Shown: piece after piece, positions 7,737 through 17,146 of the stretch
Layout: each line of letters begins with the position of its first letter
Position numbering within the stretch: the stretch's first letter is position 1
Assembly: GCA_026984035.1 (NCBI GenBank)
Contig: JALSSW010000126.1
Span: 1 to 47,745 of the forward strand
Origin: Planctomycetota bacterium
GTDB lineage: Bacteria; Planctomycetota; UBA1135; GCA-002748355
Direction of reading: 5' to 3'
Length of the DNA stretch: 47,745 nt
The notes under the pieces: model-generated
What the model was told of the DNA's origin: nothing
Databases searched by the model: none
Seen by the model: the letters and a program-made list of their open reading frames with translations, nothing else
Translations under genes and position numbers: made by a program

Positions 7737-10711
7737 TGTTGCGCCGAATCTTCTTGTTTCTTTTGGTTTTTGGAGCCGGTGTGAGTCTCCTGCTCTTTGT
7801 CACGGGGAACCCAAAACTTTTCCAGTTGGAAAAAAAAGAAGTTAAGGAAACGCATGTTTCTGGGGGTGATTCTGGCCTCAAGGTAAAGATGTCCGATGGT
7901 GAGGGCACTTCCAGCATGGGACAAAACGTGGGGGTTGTGGCACGGGGTCGGGGGTCCTTGGTGGATTATGCAGCGGAGAACTCAAAAAACGAATTTCGAT
8001 TGGCCTGGGAAGACAGCGAACCTCGTTCTGATGGAACCTATGATTTGGTTCGAGCCACATACATTCTGTTTTTGCGAGAAAAGGCAAAGGGTTCCAATCT
8101 TCGAGGCCAACCAAAAATCCAGGGGAAAGCGGATCGTTTGAACATCAAGATGCAGTTGGGGGAAGGGGGCAAGCAGTCAATCGATCGGCAGAAAGAAATT
8201 CACGCTTTTGGATTTGTGTTGAATGCTGAAGGTGGAGGCAAGGATCGAGAGTTTTCGCTGGGTTTGACTACGGGTGAGTTGAAGGGGAGGATTCGTCCCC
8301 AAGGGCTTTCGGCAAGAACTCCCAGTCCCAAAGAAAAAGTCGAGATTCGGCTGGTGACCCAGGGAAAGCATTTTCGAATCAAAGGGAAAGGCCTTCGGAT
8401 GGAAGTGGGGCAGGTTGGTGACTCTTCCCAAAAGGCCGATGGTTCTCCGAAGGAAGAAAATGGGATGGAGTCCAAAGGTTTGGATCTCACCATTTTTGAA
8501 GATATTGAGATCTTTGATAGTGCCACCAAGGGAGAAAGCCCCTTTTTGACAGCAAAAGGTCCTCTGCGAATTCACAGAAGGGATGAGGATCGTATTTTTC
8601 TTGAGGTGAACAACCGGGTTCGGCTGAGGAGCCCTAAGGGGCAAAAAGGAGTCTTGGGGGTTCAAGGGATTGAGGGAGAAGGAGATCGGTTTACAGGACT
8701 TCTCTCCCGGGGGTTTATCCCTGGAGTTTCTGCCCAAGAAGTTTCCTTTGCTTGGACAGAGTTCCGATTTCATGGATCGATGAAAGAACAAGCACGCCTC
8801 CATGTCTCTGGCCAGGAATTGAGAGGTGATCATCTGGGAGTGGCTCTATCCTCTTCCGGGGGGGTCTTGGAGTTGGTGGCTGAGGGGAAACCCTTCCTTC
8901 GCTTTTCGGATGAAAAGGGGAAAGAGATTGGGGTGATTCATGGAGCAAGGTCAATCCACTGGTCACGTCCGGGATCCCGCCTTTTGGAGCTTTTCCCCAG
9001 GATTAAACCAGTATTTGGGATGGGTATGGACACATTGGTGGATGACTTGGTGGTTTTCGAGGGGAAAACAGTCTTTGAACCTACCCAAGAATCAGAAATT
9101 CAGAGGGTTGTCAGCAAGATGGGTTTGAGGCTCTTTTTTCGACAGAGCTTCGGGCGTCCCACCTTGTTTTTTGTGACAGCTCCAGGAGAGGTCACTGCTC
9201 TTGGTGGGAATGGAAAAGAGAAAACTAGGGCCACGGTGAAACAAGGTGTTTCCGTGGAGCCTGTAGGTTTGGGTTTTGCTGCGGGGCTTGGGAGGCAAGG
9301 AGGGGAATTTGTTGTGGATCGGGAAGGTTTTCATCTGGAAGGAAAAGGATGGCTTTTTTCCCATGCGCAGGCAACAAAGGAAAGATGGGGACGATCCCTT
9401 TCTAAGGGAGATCTTCGCTTTTCCTCAGCTCTTCATGAAGACCTCAAGGCATGGGTAAAACTTGATTCGGGAAAGGCAAGCGTCCAAGGGATTCGGGAAG
9501 CAGATCTTAGGACAGTTAGCAAGGGATCCCCCAAGCTGTTCTTTCAAGGGACGGATCTCCGTTTCGATTTAGGTGAGTTTCACGCGGAGGCTGAGGAGCT
9601 CCGCCTTCTCCCTGATGGACAAGTACTCCTGGATGGTGGAAGCAAGATCGCTTTAGTTTCTCATCGAGATCCTTCTGGGAGGATCCAAAAGACGCAGGGT
9701 GAACGTATTCTTTTCCATCCCATTCGGATGCTGGAGGAGTGGAGAATCCCTGTTCTTGTGAAGGGAATGGCCCGTAGCCAAGTCATTGTTCAAGAAAAAG
9801 GGCTTCTTCTTTCTCTGAAAAGTGATGAGCAGAGATTCTTTCCACCATTCCTCCCATCCTTTCTACAGAGGAATCTTGCCAGGATTTCCCTTGGATCAGC
9901 AGGTTTCTTTTTAAGTGATTGGTTGTATGGGGTTGCACGGATTGAGGTAAAGGGCCACGTCACATTGGACTTTAAAAAGAAAGGAGAGGGAGAAGACTGG
10001 AACTTACACTGTCGTGCAGCACAGGGAGTTTCCGCTCTTGATGCCTCTTATTTGGTTTTGGAAGGGAGGGGTCCGAAGAGTTTCAAGGCGCGTTTGGAGC
10101 AAAGAAAAAAGGGACGTCTGATCTTTGAGGGAGCGAGTGCTAAGTTTCTTTCTATGGGAAGAGATGTGATTTTTTCTGGGTCTTTTCCCACTCCTCCAAC
10201 TTTGAAATGGGAGGGAGAGCGAGATGGCCTCGCAGTGGTTGCGAAGAAAGGAAAAGTTTTTTTTCACCGGGAACTTTCAGGGGATGGGACTCTTCGTATT
10301 CCAGGACCTGTTACCCTATGGCGCCTTCCCCGACAGGAGGAGGGGTTCCAACTCTCTTGTAGCCGCGGGGTGTTTGTAGAGCTGGAAAATCCTACATCCT
10401 TGGAAACCGAAAGGTTTTCGCGTTGGAAGGTCCCTCTCAATCTATCCCGGATTGAAGCCCGAGGAGATGTCTTAGCTCGCGGAAACGGCATTGTTGCCCA
10501 AGGAGATCGTCTAATTTATGACACGAAAACCCAATGGGTTTCTCTGGAAGCGAAGCCGAAAGAATCCGTTGTTTTTCAGGCTGGCCCTGGATTAATTTGG
10601 AGGAGCTCTCCTCATCTTTCGGTGAGCCTTCGAAGTTTTGAAATCCGGGGCGGATATGGGTCCCTCCAAGGAGCCCCCATGGTGGGCAGTTTATCGGAGA
10701 TTCACCGATGA
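7736..10711 (+). CDS. Large LptC/LptA-like LPS transport bridge protein (putative)
   Basis: A 991-residue protein with one N-terminal membrane anchor (about residues 3-24, LRRIFLFLLVFGAGVSLLLF) and otherwise a predicted beta-rich periplasmic body. Near the C-terminus, about 906-950, the segment IEARGDVLARGNGIVAQGDR followed by LIYDTKTQWVSLEA has the repeat logic of OstA/LptA beta-jellyroll strands, and DLRFDLGEFHAEAEELRLLP is a similar block near the middle. LptC has a single N-terminal helix plus a jellyroll domain, and LptA is a chain of such domains. The gene lies exactly where lptC and lptA occur in other bacteria, between kdsC and lptD, with overlaps at both ends. I infer a single-chain bridge that carries LPS from the inner membrane to LptD. 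The length far exceeds LptC (about 190) or LptA (about 185). The central part has no family I recognise. Confidence 0.6.
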   Translation: MLRRIFLFLLVFGAGVSLLLFVTGNPKLFQLEKKEVKETHVSGGDSGLKVKMSDGEGTSSMGQNVGVVARGRGSLVDYAAENSKNEFRLAWEDSEPRSDGTYDLVRATYILFLREKAKGSNLRGQPKIQGKADRLNIKMQLGEGGKQSIDRQKEIHAFGFVLNAEGGGKDREFSLGLTTGELKGRIRPQGLSARTPSPKEKVEIRLVTQGKHFRIKGKGLRMEVGQVGDSSQKADGSPKEENGMESKGLDLTIFEDIEIFDSATKGESPFLTAKGPLRIHRRDEDRIFLEVNNRVRLRSPKGQKGVLGVQGIEGEGDRFTGLLSRGFIPGVSAQEVSFAWTEFRFHGSMKEQARLHVSGQELRGDHLGVALSSSGGVLELVAEGKPFLRFSDEKGKEIGVIHGARSIHWSRPGSRLLELFPRIKPVFGMGMDTLVDDLVVFEGKTVFEPTQESEIQRVVSKMGLRLFFRQSFGRPTLFFVTAPGEVTALGGNGKEKTRATVKQGVSVEPVGLGFAAGLGRQGGEFVVDREGFHLEGKGWLFSHAQATKERWGRSLSKGDLRFSSALHEDLKAWVKLDSGKASVQGIREADLRTVSKGSPKLFFQGTDLRFDLGEFHAEAEELRLLPDGQVLLDGGSKIALVSHRDPSGRIQKTQGERILFHPIRMLEEWRIPVLVKGMARSQVIVQEKGLLLSLKSDEQRFFPPFLPSFLQRNLARISLGSAGFFLSDWLYGVARIEVKGHVTLDFKKKGEGEDWNLHCRAAQGVSALDASYLVLEGRGPKSFKARLEQRKKGRLIFEGASAKFLSMGRDVIFSGSFPTPPTLKWEGERDGLAVVAKKGKVFFHRELSGDGTLRIPGPVTLWRLPRQEEGFQLSCSRGVFVELENPTSLETERFSRWKVPLNLSRIEARGDVLARGNGIVAQGDRLIYDTKTQWVSLEAKPKESVVFQAGPGLIWRSSPHLSVSLRSFEIRGGYGSLQGAPMVGSLSEIHR

Positions 10712-13194
10712 GGTGTTTCCGGAAGCATTTTGACCTTGGGATATGCTTGTTGGCCCTTTTCGGAAGCACCCTCCCCCTTTCTGGACAAGTTGGCAAAACA
10801 GGTCTCAGAAAAAGCCTGGAAGGGGCATCCCTTCGGTATGGCCATTTTGAGATTCTTACAAGGGGGGATCAGGTCTTTGCACTCTTTAGAGGTTATTTTC
10901 AGCTGCAGTGGAAGGAGCTGAAGGTTTCAGCCCAGGAGGCCGTTCTTGCCTTGGATCGAGATGAATATCAAACTCTAGTCGAAGGTTTAAGCAAAAAAGT
11001 TGGGGCCCCCAGGAGAGGATGGATTCCACCCGTTGATCAAAAAAGTTTTCTGAATGCTGCGATCTTGAAAAAACTTGAGGGCATGGGTGTCCGCTCTCTT
11101 GGTGATAAAAAATGGAAAACAAGAGATCCTCTTTCCACGAATCGCCTTCTTCGTCTTGCTAAAGGGCTTTTTGCTTCGGGACATGTGGTGGTGGAGCAGG
11201 GGGGGGTTCATATCTTTCGTGCCAAATCCTTTTCCATATCTTTGGATTCGGACCGGATGCATTTTGAAGGAGTGACCATTCGATTGCCTCGAGGGAAACC
11301 TCCTCTTAAAGGAAAGAACCCTTTTCTTTTGCGTTGTGAAAATGCGACCCAACAGGGCAACCGCTTGGTTGCTCGTGATGCAGTTTTAACGACATGTGTT
11401 GCAGGGAAGCCCCATTTTGATATCTCGAGCAAAAAACTGGTCGTTTTTCTCCACAAGGATGTAACGGAGTTCCAAGGTCTTGGGAATGCCCTCAGTTTCT
11501 CTGGGCTCCCCGCCATTCCACTTCCAGACTATCACTACTATTCAAACCAGGAGACTTGGGTTCCTCTTAAAGGTTTTCGAGCTGGGGTTACCGACCGTTG
11601 GGGAGAGTTTGTTTTTCCGGTTTTTGGGGGGCGTTGGAATGATCTTGGGCAGGCGGCGGTGGGCCTTTTTGGGGATGGAGCGGAACGCTTTGAAGGAGAG
11701 TGGCGGCTTAGGGGGGGATGGTCCCGGAAAAGGGGGAGCCCTTTCGATGGAACCCTTACCTACCGGTATGGCAATCTTTGGAAGGGCGAACTTAATGCCT
11801 TTTATTTGGATGACCAGGGGCATGATCGACGGGCTATGCGGAGGCAATTGGATGGAAATCCTATTCAGCCTGGAGACCGTGGGTTTCTCCGCACCAAAAA
11901 CCGTATTCAGCTTGATAAGAATCTTCGTCTGGATGTAAAGGTTTTCCAGGCCAGCGATCCGGCATCTTATGTGGAGTTTCGGGCATCGTCTCTGCATGAG
12001 GAGGAGCTGCCGGAAACAAGCCTCGATCTTCGTTATGCAAAAAACAATCTCCTTGCTCGGATTACGGCCAGAGAGAACCTTCAGGATTTCAATTACGACG
12101 ATGCATCTAGATTGACCCCGAAGTTTTTAAGTGAACGGCCCTATGGAAAGTTGAATCTCTTTTCCCAGCCCTTAATGCAGTTGGGGGAGCATGCACCCTT
12201 GGTGTTGGACTTTTCCTTAGGTTCGGGATTCTTGCGAAATCGCTTTGACGACCATGCCCCAGTCTCGATGGTTGAGCAAGCATTTCGGACGGACATGGAG
12301 ATTGAGCTGAGCACTCCCTTTTTATGGGAAGATTTTGCGTTCAGGCCTTACACCTTGATCCGGGATACTTGGTATTCCGATAGCCCCGGAAGCAAGTCAA
12401 AAAACCGAAAAGTTCTCGAGGCGGGAGGAGCGATCTCAACTCGTTTTGAACGAGAGTTTGGAGTTGAGAGTGCCTTTTTTCGCCTTCATGGTCTAAGGCA
12501 TGAGATCATTCCCGAAGTTCGTTTTTTTCAGAGATTCCTTGTGGATCGGGAACCTGGGGATTACTTCCAGTTTGATGAAGTGGATGCTTTAGACGAATTT
12601 TCGGCTTTGGATTTTGGGATTCTTCAGCGGTTCATGACCTTGGATGCGAAGGGGAAGCCCTATGAGTGGATGTGGCTCGATTTGACCCAACGTATTCATC
12701 CCAACAGGAATCGGGACAATGGAGGAGATCGTTTGGGTCTCTTTGCCTTTGAGTGGATTTTTCGCCCCAGCAGGACACTTCGCTTTCTTGTTGAGGGAGA
12801 GAGGGATTGGAGCCGGGGAGATTATAAGACTCGGAACATTGGGATGACGGTTGAACCCATTTTGGGTTGGAATTTAGCTGGAGAGTGGCGATCTGGGCGT
12901 GATAGGGATGGGGAGGGGTCCTTTGCGACAGGGGTGCAGTTTTGGCAGCGTTGGTCTGTGAACTATGGGACGATTTATGATTTTGATCAATCCAGGTTTA
13001 GAACTTCCTCCGTGGCCCTTGTCCGTAGGGACCATGACTGGTCCTTGGTCTTTCGTTTCGACAAAGATCAAATTGTTGGGGATACGCGTATTTTCATTCA
13101 GTTTCTTCCCAACTTCCTGGGGATTGGAAGAAATGGCCCCAATTACATCGCTGGTGATCCGGCGTTTGGAGTTCGTAATACCACTCTTTATTGA
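10708..13194 (+). CDS. lptD: LptD-like LPS-assembly outer membrane protein
   Basis: An 828-residue outer-membrane protein. The signal peptide is about residues 1-26 (hydrophobic LGICLLALFGSTLPLSG). An N-terminal OstA-like region follows (about 35-260), containing a pair of cysteines in LLRCENATQQGNRL and AVLTTCVAGKPHFDI, then GLPAIPLPDYHYYSN, which matches the P-[IV]-x-x-[IL]-P turn that precedes the barrel in LptD proteins. The remaining 550 residues alternate short amphipathic strands, consistent with a large barrel, and the protein ends in NTTLY, an aromatic last residue typical of barrel proteins. The ATG overlaps the preceding stop as ATGA. Cysteine number and position differ from E. coli LptD, so disulfide arrangement cannot be inferred. 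LptE is not seen in the window. Confidence 0.8.
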   Translation: MRCFRKHFDLGICLLALFGSTLPLSGQVGKTGLRKSLEGASLRYGHFEILTRGDQVFALFRGYFQLQWKELKVSAQEAVLALDRDEYQTLVEGLSKKVGAPRRGWIPPVDQKSFLNAAILKKLEGMGVRSLGDKKWKTRDPLSTNRLLRLAKGLFASGHVVVEQGGVHIFRAKSFSISLDSDRMHFEGVTIRLPRGKPPLKGKNPFLLRCENATQQGNRLVARDAVLTTCVAGKPHFDISSKKLVVFLHKDVTEFQGLGNALSFSGLPAIPLPDYHYYSNQETWVPLKGFRAGVTDRWGEFVFPVFGGRWNDLGQAAVGLFGDGAERFEGEWRLRGGWSRKRGSPFDGTLTYRYGNLWKGELNAFYLDDQGHDRRAMRRQLDGNPIQPGDRGFLRTKNRIQLDKNLRLDVKVFQASDPASYVEFRASSLHEEELPETSLDLRYAKNNLLARITARENLQDFNYDDASRLTPKFLSERPYGKLNLFSQPLMQLGEHAPLVLDFSLGSGFLRNRFDDHAPVSMVEQAFRTDMEIELSTPFLWEDFAFRPYTLIRDTWYSDSPGSKSKNRKVLEAGGAISTRFEREFGVESAFFRLHGLRHEIIPEVRFFQRFLVDREPGDYFQFDEVDALDEFSALDFGILQRFMTLDAKGKPYEWMWLDLTQRIHPNRNRDNGGDRLGLFAFEWIFRPSRTLRFLVEGERDWSRGDYKTRNIGMTVEPILGWNLAGEWRSGRDRDGEGSFATGVQFWQRWSVNYGTIYDFDQSRFRTSSVALVRRDHDWSLVFRFDKDQIVGDTRIFIQFLPNFLGIGRNGPNYIAGDPAFGVRNTTLY

Positions 13195-13208
13195 ACAACT
13201 GAACTCGA

Positions 13209-13952
13209 ATGCCTGCTTCCGGTCGAGGAAAAGATCTGCCTGATCCTGAGGACCTTCTTTCCAGGAAGGTCCAGGCCGGGGTAAGGGTGCTCTTCGAAAT
13301 CATTCATCGGATCAATCCCAGTAGCCGTAAGGTTGTTGGGGAAAGCAAAAGTAAGGCTTATGCGACCAAGGCCGCTTTGCAATCTCTTTTGATCGAAGAT
13401 TTCGCCGAGGAGCTTCTGATAGAAGCCACAGAAGAGGGTGAGAACTCCCTCATTGGGATCCGACACAGATTCCTTCCCTTGGATGCCTGTCATGCAGTTG
13501 TTTCCCAGCTTAGTCCGAGGGCTCGATCTTGGGTCCAAAGGCAATTGGATCTTAAGAAGGAGGAATCTTCCCTTGCCGAGTCGGGCAAGGGAGAAAAAGC
13601 TGAGATGAGGAGGGGCTTAACGAAGCTCTTAGAAAAAGGAGATAAGGCCCTTGCCAAGTTTGATTTTCTAGGTGCTGCCGATAGTTACAAAAAGGTTCTT
13701 CGCAGGTCCAAATCTTGGAAGGTGGCAGATCTATATAAAGAAGCCTCAAAGCGTTTTCTCATCCTGATGGTGGATCACTGGGGGGACGATTTACAGGCCC
13801 TTGCCTTTGTGGATGAGATGCCGGAGGAGTTAGCCTGTGAAGAAGATCTGTGTGGGTTGTTCGCTGTATCCCTTGCTCGCCTGGGAAAAATCCAGAGCCC
13901 AAACGCAGGAGATGCTCTCAAATGGCTCCGAGAGCGAAGGAATGGCTGCTGA
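13209..13952 (+). CDS. Unknown helical protein, possible TPR-like fold
   Basis: A 247-residue protein I do not recognise. It starts 14 bp after the lptD stop and probably belongs to the same transcript. There is no signal peptide or membrane segment. Residues about 25-115 are mixed alpha/beta. Residues about 130-240 are helical with TPR-like spacing, including LEKGDKALAKFDFLGAADSY and a later helix pair around FVDEMPEELACEEDLCGLFA. Several surface-charged helices suggest a cytoplasmic binding protein. The position downstream of the Lpt genes hints at envelope biogenesis but nothing in the sequence shows that. Confidence 0.7.
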   Translation: MPASGRGKDLPDPEDLLSRKVQAGVRVLFEIIHRINPSSRKVVGESKSKAYATKAALQSLLIEDFAEELLIEATEEGENSLIGIRHRFLPLDACHAVVSQLSPRARSWVQRQLDLKKEESSLAESGKGEKAEMRRGLTKLLEKGDKALAKFDFLGAADSYKKVLRRSKSWKVADLYKEASKRFLILMVDHWGDDLQALAFVDEMPEELACEEDLCGLFAVSLARLGKIQSPNAGDALKWLRERRNGC

Positions 13953-14017
13953 GGTGAGTATGTGGCCAGATTGTTAAACCTGTGAATCCATAATGCATTG
14001 CTACGAAAGGCAAAGGT

Positions 14018-14836
14018 TTAAAGATCGAAACGAAGCCCAGCAAAGAAGCCTTCGATGCTCGAGGAGAAATCAAAGGCAAGTCCATCTTTAGATCCCTCGC
14101 CGGGAAAGTTGTAATGCCAGAACCCCGCATAAGCTGAGATCCCTTTTTGGATCTTGTATTGGCCGCTCAGGCGGAGATCGAGGAAGTCTCCATTAAAACC
14201 CCCATAGTTGCCATGGGAGAGTGCTAGGTTTAGGCGAACTTTGATCGGTTTGTATTCACCTTCTGCCCGAAGCAGGAGCATTGGAATACCAAAATCGTCT
14301 TCAAAGCTAATCGTTTGCTGATGAGGGGTGAATTGACTAATAGCTTCGACGGAGGCGTCATTGTGTTGGATGGAGATTCCCGCTCCAAAACGGAGGAGAG
14401 TTTTGGGGATCCATTTTTTTGTTTCGTAGAGGCTTACGAGGTAGTCAAAAGCGTAGTTATTCCATCGAAACTCGGAACGGACTTTATCTCCCGGTCGGAG
14501 AGACCCGAAGTTATCCTCAACCGTTCCCGTGGTTTTGACGGCGTTTTCACTGAACTGGATGAAACGAAACCCAATTCCCGAAAAACCGTCCCCATAGCTG
14601 AGCCTTCCGCCATAAGCGTTATCCCGATCAGAAAGGTTGAGGCTGGTTCCGAGGCTGATTCTAGGATTGTTGATGACCGTCCCTGACGAGACGCTTTGCA
14701 TAGATGCCCTACCCTGGAGTTTCAAATCTGCGATCTCCGGAGAAAATGTCACCTTGGGCTTCTTGGGGAAAAGGCGCACCGAGGAGCAAGCGGCCAAGGG
14801 GAAGATGCAAGCAAGCAGGAAGACACTTCTCATCAT
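14018..14836 (-). CDS. Putative outer-membrane beta-barrel lipoprotein
   Basis: A 272-residue protein with a lipoprotein signal (MMRSVFLLACIFPLAACSS; lipobox LAAC, lipidated Cys at residue 17). After a short linker, from about residue 45 onward, the sequence alternates polar and hydrophobic residues in strands ended by Gly/Asp turns (for example GGRLSYGDGFSGIGFRFIQF), and it ends in FFAGLRFDL. This suggests an 8- to 10-stranded outer-membrane barrel with a lipidated N-terminus. It faces the lptD-side gene tail to tail across 65 bp without an obvious intrinsic terminator. I know no specific family for it, and barrel topology is a prediction from strand periodicity. Confidence 0.65.
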   Translation of the reverse strand: MMRSVFLLACIFPLAACSSVRLFPKKPKVTFSPEIADLKLQGRASMQSVSSGTVINNPRISLGTSLNLSDRDNAYGGRLSYGDGFSGIGFRFIQFSENAVKTTGTVEDNFGSLRPGDKVRSEFRWNNYAFDYLVSLYETKKWIPKTLLRFGAGISIQHNDASVEAISQFTPHQQTISFEDDFGIPMLLLRAEGEYKPIKVRLNLALSHGNYGGFNGDFLDLRLSGQYKIQKGISAYAGFWHYNFPGEGSKDGLAFDFSSSIEGFFAGLRFDL

Positions 14837-14899
14837 TCGAGGGCTCCGTAAGACGGGGGGATAAAGCGAGGAATTACCATCCCTATTATTAAGGCTTGG

Positions 14900-16210
14900 T
14901 TACCTTGATGGATAGGTTTTGAGGACCCATTCCTTCCACTTTTCATCCAGGCTCAAGGCGCTAACGTTCCAGGCCTTACGAAGAGCTTTCCTCTGAGCCT
15001 TGATTATGTCTCCGATGTCCACCATCCCCGTTTTTTTATTGATGACTCCCTTCATGTTATTCATATAGATACGAAAGCCTTGGGGATTCTTTTTCATCAA
15101 GTAATCAATACGGGACCATATGCAAAGGTGATCGTTGAACTTGATTTGGCTGTAATCGCGCCATTTAAGGACAGCCGCGGCAGGGGTCACCTTTTTTTGA
15201 TAGACCAGTTTGCGAACGGCGACATCCCAACGCCAAGTGCTACGAAGATCAGCACGGGCGCTCTCGTTTTGGTCAAAGTTATTCCATTTGGGGCTTATCC
15301 TGCGTCCATACCAATGTGCCATCCCCTCTTTGAACCAAACCGGGAGGTCATGGGTGTAGTGTCGATATCCATCGATAAGGTTGTGAACGGTGTTCCAAAT
15401 AACATGAACATGCATGGCCACATCGTTCTTGAGACGTCCATCCTCCAAGCCGGAAGCTGTGCACAACATGAGGGATCCGAACTTCTTGAAGTGGTGACGG
15501 ACCGCAAATTTCTGAACACGCCCCGTAAAGGTACTCAAATAAGCTAGGTGTTCGCTGACCCTGTCGAACAGAAGAACCGTGTATTTGTTCTTCATCCCCA
15601 AATATGGTCCTTGCCCCCAATATTCTCCTTTCATAAAGGTGTTTTCTTTGGTGGGAAAGCTTTTATCTGTAACCCCCAGCCTTTTACTAAAGTCCGCATA
15701 AAGCTTTTCGAGACGGTGTGCGAAAAGATGAACCCGCAACCAACGGTCGAGGGTTTTCTTTTTTGGATTTACCCTGGGCAGCTTCTTTTGGAGTTCGCTG
15801 AGTTCGGCACGGTATTGTTTGCGAATCTTAAAATCGAAAGGAAGCTGCCAAGGGACCAAAGTGGATCCGATTCGGAAATGAGCGGTTTCGACCCAAATAA
15901 TCTTTGCTTTACCAAGGGCTTTTTGAATCTTGGTCGAATCATGCCCGTCTCCCCAAGGAAAGGGGCCAAAGCTCACATATCCAGCTTTTTTCATCGCCTC
16001 CGGGTCGTTTTTTGTATATGGGTCGATTTTCCAGCGAGGAAGTTTTGGGGATCTCCTTTTTTGACCAAATAAAAAAGCTGGAAACAAAAGGGTGATGAAA
16101 AGGCTTAGGACAAAGAAATTTGGGGAAAGAAAGGATTTGTGGGCACCCCTAGCAAAGATTTTTCTCTTGTAATGCTGGAGCTCAAGTCTCAATGGATTCT
16201 CCTTTTCCAT
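14900..16210 (-). CDS. Exported protein with degenerate gluzincin-type peptidase motif
   Basis: A 436-residue protein with a long N-region and a hydrophobic signal or anchor at about residues 30-49 (NFFVLSLFITLLFPAFLFG). Residues about 100-300 contain a layout seen in secreted gluzincin-like peptidases: a zinc-helix position, then LPVWFKEGMAHWYG about 15 residues later. The helix normally reading HExxH instead reads HNLID (276-280): the first His and the downstream Glu (E295) are kept, but the catalytic Glu and second zinc His are replaced. I infer a non-catalytic relative, perhaps a binding protein. The gene overlaps the upstream HEAT-repeat gene by 22 bp, so the two are likely co-transcribed. 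A shorter start after residue 1 is possible because the N-region before the signal is unusually long. Confidence 0.7.
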   Translation of the reverse strand: MEKENPLRLELQHYKRKIFARGAHKSFLSPNFFVLSLFITLLFPAFLFGQKRRSPKLPRWKIDPYTKNDPEAMKKAGYVSFGPFPWGDGHDSTKIQKALGKAKIIWVETAHFRIGSTLVPWQLPFDFKIRKQYRAELSELQKKLPRVNPKKKTLDRWLRVHLFAHRLEKLYADFSKRLGVTDKSFPTKENTFMKGEYWGQGPYLGMKNKYTVLLFDRVSEHLAYLSTFTGRVQKFAVRHHFKKFGSLMLCTASGLEDGRLKNDVAMHVHVIWNTVHNLIDGYRHYTHDLPVWFKEGMAHWYGRRISPKWNNFDQNESARADLRSTWRWDVAVRKLVYQKKVTPAAAVLKWRDYSQIKFNDHLCIWSRIDYLMKKNPQGFRIYMNNMKGVINKKTGMVDIGDIIKAQRKALRKAWNVSALSLDEKWKEWVLKTYPSR

Positions 16211-17142
16211 TTCTTTACCTCTTCGATGGCCGAAAAGACGGAGAGGTTGGCATAGGGAGGATCGCCATCTACGATCCCTCGGAGGGCGTTAACGGCAGCG
16301 ACACGGATCTGGTGTTTGGTTGAGTCTAAATATCGGCGAATCACTGAGGCTGTTTCTTTTGTTCCCGCAACAGCAAGGATCCGGAGAATGCCGATTTTTA
16401 AATTATCGTCGGCCTTCTTCAGCATCGGGATCAAAAGATCCGAGGCCTTTTTCCCGTGTAAGCCTAGAGCGGCCTCGCGAATTTTACGGTTATCGGTTTG
16501 CCAGTGGTCTCTCGCCATTTTTGAAAGGAATGGGAGGGTTGAGGTTTCTCCTAAAGAGGCCAGAGCCAAAGTGGCTGTCTTGACAACGAGGGGGTCTTTG
16601 TTTTTTTGAGCTTTCTTCAGGAATGGGATATAGGCCCTGTCTTTGAAGGAGGTGATCTTTCGAACGATAAAAAGCGAGAGGGTTTTGTTGTTTGCACGAT
16701 ACTCTTGGATGAGCAAGGGGCCCTGCTCTTTTTTCAAGAGCTTGTCCAAGAAAAAGCTAAGTCTCTGTATGATCTTAGGTTTTTGCCTATCATGCATGGC
16801 ACCCAGGAGAACCGGAGCAACTCCAACTCCATACCGCGTAATCAGTTTTTCGACCATCCGACGTTTTGCGTCCTTTTTGGAGATGAGGTCGGAGATCTTT
16901 TCCTTAACCAGATTCTTTCTTGCAAATTTCAGGTAAGGCCAGCGGAGTTTGCTTTTTTTTGTCTTGTGCTTTTTTGGGGGTTTTTGCTTGGGTGTGGGGG
17001 ATTGAGCTGGACCCCTGGAAGCTGTGGAAATTCCTGGGCCAGAATTCAGGGAGGAGGCTTGATTTCCCTGACCAGGGAGGCCTGCTTGACAAAGAAGGCA
17101 GGCGAGTAAGAGAGGAAGTTGGCGGAGTTTTTCCGTCGTCAT
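16189..17142 (-). CDS. Exported HEAT-repeat protein
   Basis: A 317-residue protein with a signal peptide (LRQLPLLLACLLCQAGLPGQ), a Ser/Pro/Lys-rich linker (about 25-70), and an array of HEAT-like helical pairs from about residue 90 to 310. Repeat units are visible around DRAYIPFLKKAQKNKDPLVV, SLGETSTLPFLSKMARDHW, LLIPMLKKADDNLKIGILRI and STKHQIRVAAVNALRGIVDG. HEAT arrays usually act as protein-protein scaffolds. It starts 4 bp from the stop of the parvulin-like lipoprotein gene and its end overlaps the pseudo-peptidase gene by 22 bp, so the three form a compact operon for envelope-located proteins. Partner and function are unknown. Confidence 0.75.
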   Translation of the reverse strand: MTTEKLRQLPLLLACLLCQAGLPGQGNQASSLNSGPGISTASRGPAQSPTPKQKPPKKHKTKKSKLRWPYLKFARKNLVKEKISDLISKKDAKRRMVEKLITRYGVGVAPVLLGAMHDRQKPKIIQRLSFFLDKLLKKEQGPLLIQEYRANNKTLSLFIVRKITSFKDRAYIPFLKKAQKNKDPLVVKTATLALASLGETSTLPFLSKMARDHWQTDNRKIREAALGLHGKKASDLLIPMLKKADDNLKIGILRILAVAGTKETASVIRRYLDSTKHQIRVAAVNALRGIVDGDPPYANLSVFSAIEEVKKWKRRIH

Positions 17143-17146
17143 AGCT

